The notes under the pieces: model-generated
What the model saw: only the letters and a program-made list of their open reading frames with translations
What the model was told of the DNA's origin: nothing
The model's database searches: none
Source of the DNA: Chthonomonadales bacterium
Lineage (GTDB): Bacteria; Armatimonadota; Chthonomonadetes; Chthonomonadales; CAJBBX01
Assembly (NCBI GenBank): GCA_020849275.1
Contig: JADLGO010000037.1
Coordinates: 19,473-83,472 of the forward strand
DNA length: 64,000 nucleotides
Direction of reading: 5' to 3'
Position numbers and translations under genes: made by a program
Part shown: piece after piece, positions 27,779 to 35,915 of the stretch
Numbering within the stretch: the first letter of the stretch is position 1
Layout: every line of letters starts with the position of its first letter

Positions 27779-28024
27779 ATGGTGCAACGCACGACAGGGA
27801 TCGGCGGTGCGCCTGAGTCGGCCACGCAAGAAGCCAGTGCTGTCGCCGCGGAGGCGCGGAGCCGCACCGTCCCTGCACATGTCAGGGCCCGGGAAGAGGC
27901 GGAACCCATTCGTACCGTGGTCATGCAAGCCCTGACACAGGCGCCGCACGTCGACGCGGTGACGGTGCAGCTCCGGTACGCCTCCAGAAAAGCGACGCCA
28001 GAGCGGCTAGACATGCTGGTCTAG
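27779..28024 (+). CDS. Small hypothetical protein
   Basis: An 81-residue protein I do not recognise. Support for its being real: GGAGGA lies 9 bases before the ATG, and an 11-bp hairpin follows the stop by a few bases. The first half is polar and probably disordered. The second half ([40 protein letters not shown], quoted only as start and end: [12 protein letters not shown] and [14 protein letters not shown]) looks like a helix-strand-helix fold. It stands divergent from proA. Overlapping reading frames on the other strand lack a good ribosome site. Confidence 0.5.
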   Translation: MVQRTTGIGGAPESATQEASAVAAEARSRTVPAHVRAREEAEPIRTVVMQALTQAPHVDAVTVQLRYASRKATPERLDMLV

Positions 28025-28031
28025 GCGCGCC

Positions 28032-28058
28032 GAGGGGTACGGCCGCTCCGTACCCCTC
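28032..28058 (+). terminator. 11-bp perfect hairpin terminator
   Basis: GAGGGGTACGG (28032-28042) pairs with CCGTACCCCTC (28048-28058) around the 5-base loop CCGCT. It starts 8 bp after the small gene's stop and lies between that gene and the convergent Pro-rich protein, so it could end transcripts from both sides. No T-run follows. Confidence 0.6.
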
Positions 28059-28084
28059 CTGCCTGTGTGCCCGGCGTCCCACCT

Positions 28085-28777
28085 TCAGGGGTCGAGCGAC
28101 TCGCCCTGCTGGATGCTTCCGCCGCTCCCGGAGCCGCGCGGCGGGGGCGCGGTGTCGGCGCGTCGGCTCCGCTGTCGGGGTCGACGCACGTCACTCTCCT
28201 GCTCTGAGGGAGGCCGATCCCGCGTCACGCGCCGCTCGAGCTCGGCACGGGGCGCCCCGCGCTGACGGCGCGGTCGGTCCGCTGATCGGGTGTCGCCATC
28301 GTCGCGAGCCGGGTCGGACGAGGCGGTGTCCCCATTCGGCTCCACCGCGGGCGCCGGCCGTGAGCCGTCCGCCTGGTCCGCCGAGGTCTGCTCGGCCTGT
28401 GTGCCGGGGCCGTCCGCCGCCGGCTCGCCCGAGGGCTGGGCACCGGCGTCGGGCGTCTCGGCCGGCTGCACGCCGGCCGGCTTCGCCGGCGCGATGTCGA
28501 TGTCCGGCTCCACGGCGCGGCTGCCACGGCGCGCGGCCTGGACCGGCGGCGCCGGCGGCGGGGGCGCTGTGCTGGCGCGGCTGGGGCTCTCCTGAACCGT
28601 GTGGGGCGACGGCTCGCCGCGATCGCCGCCAACGAAGCGGAGCAGCGGCGAGAGGACCAGGGCCCCGAGGACGAAAGAGGCGACGGCCAGGAAAACCCAG
28701 AAGGCGAGCGTCTTGAGCACGCTGCCACCCCCGGGTCCCGCCGTCGCGCTTCCCCGGCCCCCCTTGCGAGCACCCAT
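28085..28777 (-). CDS. Single-pass membrane protein with Pro/Ala/Asp-rich disordered tail
   Basis: A 230-residue protein. The ATG at 28777 has GAGGAAG upstream. A basic, Gly-rich N-terminus (MGARKGGRGS) precedes one membrane helix (LAFWVFLAVASFVLGALVL). About 180 residues of low-complexity sequence rich in Pro, Ala, Glu, Arg and Asp follow, ending GSGSGGSIQQGESLDP. The tail has no fold I can recognise. It may be a periplasmic spacer or an envelope-anchored linker. It is alone in its transcript and faces the hairpin terminator at 28032-28058. Confidence 0.6.
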   Translation of the reverse strand: MGARKGGRGSATAGPGGGSVLKTLAFWVFLAVASFVLGALVLSPLLRFVGGDRGEPSPHTVQESPSRASTAPPPPAPPVQAARRGSRAVEPDIDIAPAKPAGVQPAETPDAGAQPSGEPAADGPGTQAEQTSADQADGSRPAPAVEPNGDTASSDPARDDGDTRSADRPRRQRGAPRAELERRVTRDRPPSEQESDVRRPRQRSRRADTAPPPRGSGSGGSIQQGESLDP

Positions 28778-29190
28778 GAGCTTCCTCACTGCGCTTCGGC
28801 GCGCCGGCCGAACGGTGTCGGTGTAGTGTACTGTGCCGCCGGTGCGTTGTCAAGGCGACTCGGGAGCAGGCGACTCGCGAGCGGATCTGCCCTGCCAGGT
28901 GTGGCGATCTACTGGGTGGCGGTGCCGGGTACCGCGCGGTCGCGCCCGGCGCCGCCTCCGCATGAGTGTGCGGCTCGTGCGACGGTGGCAGCGAGTCGTC
29001 GGCCCAGCGGCGCGGCGCGCCGTCGAAGCATGGCATCGCGTCGGTGCTGGCTCAACGCCATTCCGGGTTGTCGCGGACGTTGCGCACACGCCTGCCCAGC
29101 ATTGGCTCCCATGGGGCGGATTCCATATTAAGCCCGCGCCCGCCATTATTTAGCCAGGTGTGTGTAATGGTCGTGGCGAGAGGAGCTATC
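28778..29190. other. Divergent intergenic region, 413 bp
   Basis: No convincing gene lies here. The left part presumably holds the promoter of the Pro-rich membrane protein. The right part contains AT-richer strings (CATATTAAG near 29124 and CCATTATTTAG near 29144) before the lipoprotein gene. A candidate promoter is listed separately. Confidence 0.5.
29102..29131 (+). promoter_or_regulatory. Candidate sigma-70 promoter of the SGNH lipoprotein gene
   Basis: TTGGCT (29102-29107) and TATTAA (29126-29131) are separated by 18 bp; each matches the sigma-70 consensus at four of six positions. Transcription would start near 29138, about 50 bp before the GTG start. Confidence 0.3.
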
Positions 29191-30426
29191 GTGAACGTTA
29201 CGAGGTATGTTGGCGCCTGGATCGATGCGTGCATGCTGTCCATCGTGCTCCTGCTGTCCGGGTGCGCCTCCGCGGGCGCGGCTCCGCTGCGGGTGGTGAC
29301 GGTCGGCGACAGCATCACGAACGGGTACACCCCGTACCTGGCCGAGGGGTTGCCTGGCTATCGCGTGATCGGCCGCGGCGCGAGCGGCGCGAGCGCGCGG
29401 CAGTGGGCCGACACGACGCTGGAGACGGCCCTCGCCGATGACCCCGACGTCGTGTGTGTCCTGCTCGGCACCAACGACGCGGCCCGGGCCATCCACTCCC
29501 CCGGGCAGATCGCGATCTACCGCGCTGCCATGGGCGAGATCCTGGAGCGCGTCGCGGCCGCCAGGAACGGCAGGGATCGGGCGCCGCTCACCATCCTGGG
29601 CACCGTCATCCCCATCGTGGCCCCCAGCCCGTATGCGGCGGCGACACCCATGATCGCCGACACAATCGATCCCTGGCTGCGCGCCGAGGCCGACTCCCGC
29701 GGGATCCTCGTGGTCGACCTCTTCGCCGACGTCGAGGCCCTCGACGACCATATGGCGCTCTACCGCGACGGAGTACACCTGAGCGCCGAGGGGTACCGGT
29801 GGATGGCGGGCGAGTGGGCCGCGGCGATACGCTCTCTGGTCAATACCCGTCCATGGGTCGGCGACCGCTCCGGCCTTGCGGGGCGCAGCGTCTCTTTCTG
29901 GGGCTACCTGTGGAACCGGGCCGGCCCGGCGATGCCCGACAGGCCGCTGACGCTCGAGGTGAACGGCGGGAGCGTGGCCGAGGGCGTCACCGGAGCCGAC
30001 GGCCGCTGCCTGCTGACCTTCACGGTTCCCGAGGGCACGGATCCCGGCGTGCTTGAGGTGCGCCTGCGCTATGAAGGCGACATGAGCACCTTTGGAGGCG
30101 TGGCCGAGAGCCGGCTGCAGGTGAGCGTGCCCACCTGGATGTGGGTGGGCAACCGCGCGCAGACCGCGGGCAAGGCCATTCAGTTCTGGGGCTACCTGCA
30201 GCGCAAGGACACACGCGAACCCATCGTGGGCCGCACCGTCTGGCTTTCCATCGGCGGTGAGCGCGCCGCGAGCGCCGTCACGGGCTCCGATGGACGGGCG
30301 CTGCTCACCTACCGCATTCCGGCGACGAAGACGCCCGGAGCCTACGCGGTGTCCGTCGAGTTCGTTGGAGCCGATGGGTACCTCGCTGGACGCGCGGCGA
30401 GCACGCTGACCGTGACGGCGCCCTGA
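29191..30426 (+). CDS. SGNH/GDSL-hydrolase lipoprotein with two Ig-like repeats
   Basis: A 411-residue lipoprotein. The GTG at 29191, six bases after GAGAGGAG, is preferred over an ATG at 29167. It gives a short signal ending in the lipobox LSGC (Cys25). The SGNH esterase domain shows Ser41 in VGDSITNG, Asn95 in LGTNDAA, and Asp193 and His196 in DGVHLS. Residues about 225-411 hold two Ig-like repeats, each opening with a VG(D/N)R and FWGYL pattern. It probably deacetylates or de-esterifies a cell-surface or external polysaccharide. Its last 37 codons and 3' flank recur at 32306-32502. Confidence 0.85.
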   Translation: MNVTRYVGAWIDACMLSIVLLLSGCASAGAAPLRVVTVGDSITNGYTPYLAEGLPGYRVIGRGASGASARQWADTTLETALADDPDVVCVLLGTNDAARAIHSPGQIAIYRAAMGEILERVAAARNGRDRAPLTILGTVIPIVAPSPYAAATPMIADTIDPWLRAEADSRGILVVDLFADVEALDDHMALYRDGVHLSAEGYRWMAGEWAAAIRSLVNTRPWVGDRSGLAGRSVSFWGYLWNRAGPAMPDRPLTLEVNGGSVAEGVTGADGRCLLTFTVPEGTDPGVLEVRLRYEGDMSTFGGVAESRLQVSVPTWMWVGNRAQTAGKAIQFWGYLQRKDTREPIVGRTVWLSIGGERAASAVTGSDGRALLTYRIPATKTPGAYAVSVEFVGADGYLAGRAASTLTVTAP

Positions 30427-30512
30427 CGCTCGTGGCGAGGGCCGTGTGCCGCGCGGCGGGCCGGGCGACCCGCGTCGGCACGGCTCCTCGCCGGGGCTCC
30501 GGAAGCGATGGC
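30316..30512. repeat. Direct repeat, copy A (3' end of the SGNH gene plus flank)
   Basis: About 197 bp covering the last 37 codons of the lipoprotein gene and 86 bp downstream. It recurs in direct orientation at 32306-32502 with a constant offset of 1,990 bp and no gaps. The coding part differs at only a few bases; most mismatches cluster just after the stop codon. Confidence 0.95.
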
Positions 30513-30617
30513 GCGCGGCGGCAGGCAGAGGCTGCTGAACGTAATCTCAGATCAGGTCTTCCGGCACCGAGATAGCCCCGACGTGCCTGCCCGTTCCATC
30601 ATCACCTCACGCCTGCC

Positions 30618-31094
30618 CTATCTGCCAACGGAACCCTCACCGTCCCTTTCGGCGATATCTCGCCAGTGCTTGGCCGGGATGAAGCGCGCCAAGTGCCCAA
30701 CATTATCGCTGGCCACGATAATCTCGTCGGCGGGAACTCCTGCCGTGAGCGCCTGGGCTGCCAGGATCACGTCCCCATCCAGGGACTTCGCATCGGCGGT
30801 GGGCTGCCCCTGCCGCCGGGCCTCTGCCCAGAGGCGAGCCGCCAGCACCATCGCCTCCGTGGTGATGGGCAGGTACTCCAGCGCCTCCTTGACGCGGTCC
30901 AGGCGGGCAAGACCAGCACTCTTGGTGGCGCGCAGCAGCTCGCGGCGCACTTCATAGTCGGCGATCTCCGGCACGAGCACCCGGATGCCGGCCGCAATCT
31001 GCGCTTCCAGCCACTGCTGGCAGGCGTCGTTCAGGGGTGAGGATTTTGGGTTGGAGACCCTGCCGAGTGGTCCGGCATCCAGTGCAATGACCAT
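30618..31094 (-). CDS. PIN-domain (VapC-like) ribonuclease toxin
   Basis: A 158-residue PIN-domain protein, the RNase toxin of a type II toxin-antitoxin pair. The acidic metal-site residues are visible: Asp6 in ALDAGPLG, Glu43 in VPEIADYEVRREL, the Asp pair in KSLDGDVILAAQA, and VASDNVGHLARF near the end. Its ATG overlaps the antitoxin stop (ATGA), so translation is coupled. It lies within the segment bracketed by the 197-bp direct repeat, so it was probably acquired. Confidence 0.85.
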   Translation of the reverse strand: MVIALDAGPLGRVSNPKSSPLNDACQQWLEAQIAAGIRVLVPEIADYEVRRELLRATKSAGLARLDRVKEALEYLPITTEAMVLAARLWAEARRQGQPTADAKSLDGDVILAAQALTAGVPADEIIVASDNVGHLARFIPAKHWRDIAERDGEGSVGR

Positions 31095-31363
31095 CAGGCA
31101 AACCGCTCTCTCGCAGAAAGGCGGTCGTCGTTCACCGCAGTTTTGAGGTAGGCAAACGTCTCCCGCTGCTCGGCGTCATCCCCCAGGTCGCGCACGGAGC
31201 GCAGCAGGGAGAGCGAACGCTCCCGCTGCTTGGCTTTCGTGAGCGGTGGCATGGCGTCAGCGACCAGACGCACAATGAAGTCTTCGACTGGAAGCGACTG
31301 TTTGGCAGCTTCCGCTTGGATACGAGCTTCCACGTCCGGTGGCAGGTTGATGGTTACGCTCAT
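31094..31363 (-). CDS. Antitoxin of the PIN-domain toxin (VapB-like)
   Basis: An 89-residue partner of the PIN toxin. The ATG at 31363 has AAAGGAG nine bases upstream; a GTG six bases earlier has poor spacing. The N-terminus MSVTINLPPDVEARIQAEAAKQ resembles a ribbon-helix-helix DNA-binding domain. The C-terminal half, rich in Arg, Lys and acidic residues (TKAKQRERSLSLLRSVRDLG), would wrap the toxin. It should repress its own promoter just upstream of 31363 (inference). Confidence 0.8.
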   Translation of the reverse strand: MSVTINLPPDVEARIQAEAAKQSLPVEDFIVRLVADAMPPLTKAKQRERSLSLLRSVRDLGDDAEQRETFAYLKTAVNDDRLSARERFA

Positions 31364-31429
31364 GCGCACAGGCTCCTTTCGTCAAACCGGTCTCTTGGTC
31401 CCCTCAGTGTAGCCCAGTGGCGCCCAAGT

Positions 31430-32229
31430 CGCAAGGTCTGCCACGGCGAGCAGCGGAACGTGTCAAGGGTAGTGAGGCACTCTCCTCGCGTGATCTGGTG
31501 CCTCCCGCGGTCCGGCGCGCGGTCCACGAAGCGCGGCTCGTGCAGGAGGGCAAACGCCGCTTCCCTCTCCGCCGACGACAGCGCTCTTTCGGATTTGGGA
31601 TTGGGACGCGGAGCCCTCTCCGCTGGCAGGGGAGCGGCCTTGGGCTGGCGGCGATGCAACTGGCGCGCGGCAGCCCCAGCGCGAGGCAGGCGGGCGCGGT
31701 TCCCAGGTTGGGAGCGAGCTCCTTCACGGCGCTCGTCAGTCGCTCCCTTCGCTGCCGGGCTGGTTCAGGGGGATCCCCAGGAGCTGAGAGGCTTTGTCAG
31801 GATGTCGATGATCGCCTCCGCCTGGGCCAGCCGACGCTTGAGGCGAGCGTTCTCCCCGGCGAGTTTGCGGCTCGATTCGAGCTGGGCGGCAAGGGCGGGG
31901 TCCTGGGGCTTGCGGCCCCGGCGTTTCGGAGCGGTTGCCAACTGCTTTCGCCAGGCAGCCAGATGAGAGGAACACGGGCCCTCCCTCCGAAGCACCGTGC
32001 CGACCTGACCGGGTTCCGGGCATGCCTCCGCTTCCCGAGCAATCCGCTGCTTGTCGGCAGTGGCGAACCGACGACGAGAAGAGGAAGGAAGCACCTCCGG
32101 GTCGGGCGGCGGGCTGCCTGGAGAAGTGGCGACCTGTTCCGTCTCGCTCCGCGAGCCTGACGGCGGAACCGGTCCCCCGAAGGGGCAGACCGAGGCCGAA
32201 GGGGTCTCGAAGTGGTTGTTGTTGCTCAC
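31430..32229 (-). pseudogene. Decayed IS3-type transposase (orfA frameshifted, orfB truncated)
   Basis: OrfA starts at the GTG at 32229, eight bases after AAGGAG, with an HTH region (RRRFATADKQRIAREAEACP, then VLRREGPCSSHLAAWRKQL) and a leucine-zipper-like ENARLKRRLAQAEAIIDI. It then runs out of frame; the expected end KASQLLGIPLNQPG is read in another frame, so an indel lies near 31800. OrfB begins MKELAPNLGTAPACLALGLPRAS (31727), shifts frame again to ALSSAEREAAFALLHEPRFVDRAP, and stops matching near 31480. The DDE catalytic domain is missing, so the element cannot move itself. The 5' boundary near 31430 is approximate. Confidence 0.8.
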
Positions 32230-32305
32230 GAATCCGTCTCCTTCCCGCCCTCATGTACACGGATTGGAGAGAAGCAAAGCGCCTCACCCGATCTTGGCAC
32301 GTAGG

Positions 32306-32502
32306 ATCCCGGCGACGAAGACGTCCGGAGCCTACGCGGTGTCCGTCGAGTTCGTTGGAGCCGATGGGTACCTCGCTGGACGCGCGGCGAGCACGCTGAC
32401 CGTGACGGCGCCCTGACGCTCGTGGTGGGGGCCGCCTGGCGCGCGTCGGGCCGGGCGACCCGCGTCGGCACGGCTCCTCGCCGGGGCTCCGGAAGCGATG
32501 GC
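32306..32502. repeat. Direct repeat, copy B (orphan copy of SGNH gene end)
   Basis: This is the second copy of the 197-bp repeat. The coding portion (32306-32415) still reads in frame as the last residues of the lipoprotein, RIPATKTSGAYAVSVEF to the stop, with one Pro-to-Ser change. No gene precedes it in frame. It is therefore a fragment left by duplication or by insertion or deletion at 32305/32306. Confidence 0.9.
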
Positions 32503-32635
32503 CTTCGCGCGACGGCGAGCGCGGGCGGCCGCGGCCGCCGCGGGGCGATGGCGCGAGGCGGGAGGAGGGGCACCCGGTGGGCGGTGTATAGTAGGCCGGC
32601 GGCGCGCTCGGCCGCTCATCGGGAGGCCAGATGAT

Positions 32636-34648
32636 ATGCAGCCTCGTGGCGCGGCGCCCGCGTCGGTGCAGGTCCCGTCGCCGCGGCAGCCGGCGGGGGC
32701 GGCTCGGCCTGCCGCCGCCCGCATCCGGGGGCGCGCCCTGGCGATCGGAGTCGTCGCGCTGTGGGTCAACCAGATGTGGCTCGTGCAGGTCGAGCTCGTG
32801 CGGTGGTCGCTCTTCACGAACCTGGTGCCCTTCTGCAATGCCATCTTCACGCTGACCATCGTCCTCGGCCTCAACGCGCTCACCTGCCGGATCTCGCGGC
32901 GCCGCGAGCCCCTCCTTCATCGGGGCGAGTTGCTCTGTGTCTTCACGATGACCTGCATTGGCAGCGCCCTTGGCGCCCAGCAGTTCGGGCAGCTTCTCGT
33001 CTCGTTCCTGCCGTACCCGTTCCAGTACGCGGGCGTGGGCAACCTGTGGCCCTCCACTTTCATGCCGTTCCTGCCCCGCCACCTCATGGTGAGCGACCCC
33101 ACCGCGGTGCGCGGGTTCTACTCTGGCAACACATCGCTCTACCGGCCGGAGAACTGGATCCCCTGGGTAGCCCCATGCCTCTTCTGGGTCGCCTTCCTGC
33201 TCGTGCTGCTCTGGACGATGCTCTGCGCCAATACGCTCCTGCGGCGGCGCTGGACGCTGTCAGAGCGGCTCACCTACCCCACGGTGCTGCTGCCGCTGGA
33301 GATGACGTCCGGGACCCCTTTCTGGCGCAACCGGGTGATGTGGGCGGGCTTCGCCCTGGCGGGAGGGGTGACGTTCCTGAACGGGCTGGCGTACCTGGCG
33401 CCTTCGCTGCCGTCGCTCCCCATCAAGCGGCAGGACGTGACCTATCTGCTCACGACGCCGCCGTGGAACGGGATCGGCTCCCTCCAGACGTCGTTCTACT
33501 TCTTCGCCATCGGGATCTCGTTCCTGATGCCGCGCGACCTGTCGTTCTCGCTCTGGTTCTTCTACCTCATTTTCAAGCTCGAGTTGGTCACCGTGACGGC
33601 GCTCGGAATGCAGCAGACGTTCAGCAGCGGCACCGGCTTCGACAACTCGCCGCCCTACGAAAACGGGCAGGCCTATGGCGCTTATATGGCGGTATTCGCG
33701 ATGGCGACCTGGAGCGCGCGCGGGTACCTTCGGGAGCTATGGCTGACGGCCTTCGGGCGTGGCCCGCGCCCACTGGACGACTCCGGCGAGCCAATGCGGT
33801 ACCGCACGGCCATCCTGGGCGGCGGGGCCGGAGTCGTGGCGCTTGCGGCCATGTGCGCGGCCATCGGCATGTCGCCGGGCGTGGCCGCCGCGTTCCTCGT
33901 GCTCTACCTCATGCTCTCGATCGTCATCGCGCGCATCCGGGCGGAGTTCGGGTTCCCGGTCCATGACATGCACTTCATGGGGCCCGCCAACCCGCTGCTG
34001 GCGTCGATGGGCACCACGGCCGTGGGGCCGCGCGGCATGGCCGCCTTCGCGCTCACCTACTGGTTCAACCGCACCTATTTCGCGCACCCCATGCCGCACC
34101 AGCTGGAGGGCATGAAGCTCGCGGAGTCGAGCGCAACGGCGCAGCGGGACCTGCTGCGCGCCATGCTCGTGGCCGGCGCGGTCGGAGCCGTGGGCCTCTT
34201 CTGGTCGTACCTGCACGTGGCGTACGACCTGGGCGCAGGGACGGCGCGCGTTGAGCGGTGGCCGCGCTCGTTCCCGCTGGAGAACTTCGACCGGCTCAAC
34301 TCGTGGTTTCAGGCGCCGGGCGTCACCAACGCGCGCAGCCTCACGGCCGCGCTCGTCGGCTTTCTGCTCGCCCTCACGCTCGGAGCGCTGCGGCAGCGGC
34401 TGGCATGGTTCCCGTTCCACCCGCTCGGCTATGCCGTGGCCAACTCGTGGGGCATGACGCAGATATGGCTCCCGGTGCTCATCGGCAGCGTGCTGAAGAT
34501 CCTGAGCATGAAGTACGGGGGACTGGCGCTCTATCGGCGCGCGGTGCCCTTCTTCTTCGGCCTGATCCTCGGCGAGATGATCGTGGGGTGCCTCTGGACG
34601 CTGTACGGCGTGGCGCTCGGCATCCGCGCCTACGAGTTCTGGCCATAG
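32636..34648 (+). CDS. Polytopic membrane protein (DUF6785/DUF6784-like)
   Basis: A 670-residue integral membrane protein with about a dozen hydrophobic segments. I recognise the pattern of the large DUF6785-type family common in Armatimonadota and Planctomycetota, whose function is unknown and which resembles OPT-type transporters. Characteristic pieces are MWLVQVELVRWSLFTNLVP, LGMQQTFSSGTGFDN, RAEFGFPVHDMHFMGPANPL and HPLGYAVANSWGMTQIWLP. The ATG at 32636 has GGGAGG upstream. It starts 134 bp after the orphan repeat copy. A transport role is inference. Confidence 0.75.
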   Translation: MQPRGAAPASVQVPSPRQPAGAARPAAARIRGRALAIGVVALWVNQMWLVQVELVRWSLFTNLVPFCNAIFTLTIVLGLNALTCRISRRREPLLHRGELLCVFTMTCIGSALGAQQFGQLLVSFLPYPFQYAGVGNLWPSTFMPFLPRHLMVSDPTAVRGFYSGNTSLYRPENWIPWVAPCLFWVAFLLVLLWTMLCANTLLRRRWTLSERLTYPTVLLPLEMTSGTPFWRNRVMWAGFALAGGVTFLNGLAYLAPSLPSLPIKRQDVTYLLTTPPWNGIGSLQTSFYFFAIGISFLMPRDLSFSLWFFYLIFKLELVTVTALGMQQTFSSGTGFDNSPPYENGQAYGAYMAVFAMATWSARGYLRELWLTAFGRGPRPLDDSGEPMRYRTAILGGGAGVVALAAMCAAIGMSPGVAAAFLVLYLMLSIVIARIRAEFGFPVHDMHFMGPANPLLASMGTTAVGPRGMAAFALTYWFNRTYFAHPMPHQLEGMKLAESSATAQRDLLRAMLVAGAVGAVGLFWSYLHVAYDLGAGTARVERWPRSFPLENFDRLNSWFQAPGVTNARSLTAALVGFLLALTLGALRQRLAWFPFHPLGYAVANSWGMTQIWLPVLIGSVLKILSMKYGGLALYRRAVPFFFGLILGEMIVGCLWTLYGVALGIRAYEFWP

Positions 34649-34686
34649 CCGCGTCCGGCGGCGGCGAGACGAGAGGGGAGCGTGAG

Positions 34687-35103
34687 GTGACGCATCAGGA
34701 GCAGCTTACCGCGCCGACGCGCGGGCACGGCGACATGCGCGACGTGACGGTGGACGTGGCCGCGGTGGTAGAGCGCGCGGCCGTGCGCACGGGGATCGCC
34801 CACGTGTTCGTCGTGGGCAGCACCGCCGCCCTGGGTACGGTCGAGTTCGAGCCTGGGCTGCGGCGCGATGTGCCCGAGGCGCTAGATCGGCTACTGCCGC
34901 CGGGCCGCGGCTACCACCATGAGCAGGCCTGGCACGACGGGAACGGCCACTCGCACCTGCAGGCGACGCTCCTGGGCCCATCGCTCACCGTGCCCGTGCG
35001 CGATGGCGCGATGGCCCTCGGCGCCTGGCAGCAGGTGTTCCTCCTGGAGTGCGACGTCCGGCCCCGCAGCCGCGAGATCGTGGTCACGGTGCTGGGCGAC
35101 TGA
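34687..35103 (+). CDS. yjbQ: YjbQ/UPF0047 family protein
   Basis: A 138-residue single-domain protein of the YjbQ family, linked to a minor thiamine-phosphate-synthase activity; its main role is unsettled. Family blocks are HVFVVGSTAALGTVEFEPGL, GHSHLQATLLGPSLTVPV and GAWQQVFLLECDVRPR. The conserved His and Glu/Cys residues (GHSH, LLECD) cluster at the putative active site. The GTG at 34687 follows GGGGAG and lies 38 bp after the membrane protein gene, so the two may be co-transcribed. It converges with nikR. Confidence 0.9.
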   Translation: MTHQEQLTAPTRGHGDMRDVTVDVAAVVERAAVRTGIAHVFVVGSTAALGTVEFEPGLRRDVPEALDRLLPPGRGYHHEQAWHDGNGHSHLQATLLGPSLTVPVRDGAMALGAWQQVFLLECDVRPRSREIVVTVLGD

Positions 35104-35142
35104 TGCGGGCTGGACGCCGCGAGCGCGGCAGCGCCGGGCGGC

Positions 35143-35562
35143 CTACGGCAGGCTGCCGCCCGCGCTGGTGCAGACCAGCTTCCCGTGCTTGACGCCTCTG
35201 GCCGAGATAAGCGCGGACGCGATCGCCTGGACCCTGGCCGCCGAGCCGCGCAGCACCACCACCTCCATGCAGTTGTGCGCGTCGAGATGGATATGCGTGG
35301 AGCAGAGGACGGATGCGTGGTGCTCATGCTGGAGCCGCGTCAGCATCCGGGCCAGGCCGGGCCGTCCATGGCCGAACACGAGGGTGGCGACCCCCACCAC
35401 CCGGGTGTCGGCGTCTTCCCACTCCGCGTCGACGATGGCATCCCGCATCAGATCCCGCACCGCCTCCGAGCGGTTGGCGTAGCCCTGGTCGGCGATCCGC
35501 CGGTCGAATGCCTCGGCCAGGTCGCCCGGAATGGAGACGCTGAACCGCACGATGCTGCTCAT
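35143..35562 (-). CDS. nikR: Nickel-responsive transcriptional repressor NikR
   Basis: A 139-residue ribbon-helix-helix regulator with a C-terminal ACT-like nickel-binding domain. The N-terminal DNA-binding strand reads SIVRFSVSIPGDLAEAFD. The four high-affinity nickel ligands keep the E. coli spacing: His79, His90, His92 and Cys98 in HIHLDAHNC and the preceding LQH. The ATG at 35562 is five bases after AAGGAG, preferred to the GTG just before it. NikR normally controls nickel uptake genes, but none is seen in this window. Confidence 0.93.
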   Translation of the reverse strand: MSSIVRFSVSIPGDLAEAFDRRIADQGYANRSEAVRDLMRDAIVDAEWEDADTRVVGVATLVFGHGRPGLARMLTRLQHEHHASVLCSTHIHLDAHNCMEVVVLRGSAARVQAIASALISARGVKHGKLVCTSAGGSLP

Positions 35563-35915
35563 CACTGCTCCTTGTCCGTGTCATCGTTGGGTCGGCCGGT
35601 CGCGCGGTTGCCCTCGGGCTGGCTGAGCGCCCAGGCCGGCCCGCGAGCTTCCGGCAGCGTCCCTGCACGATGGGCCCGGCCGACGCCTCCGCCCGGACCC
35701 CCGCATCCCCCTTTGCCGGGTGCCGTGGGCGAGCAGGTATTATGTATTCGTAAACAGTAACACCGACGGCGAACGCCTGGCTCGCCCCTGTCGGCCGTCA
35801 CGCCACGCGCGGCAGCATGGAGCCGGCACGGGCCGGGTGCAAGGACCGTATGCGCCGCAACATCACACGGGCGACAGATCCGATCGCCCGCAAGCGCACC
35901 AAGGAGGCCGCCAAG

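Noticed and set aside
27664..28014. A 116-codon minus-strand frame overlapping the small orphan gene
   Set aside because: It lacks a Shine-Dalgarno site and its Cys/Ser/Arg-rich product looks random; the plus-strand frame has both a ribosome site and a terminator.
30508..30957. A 149-codon plus-strand frame over the PIN toxin
   Set aside because: It is antisense to a toxin with recognisable PIN residues and the coupled antitoxin; it has no domain.
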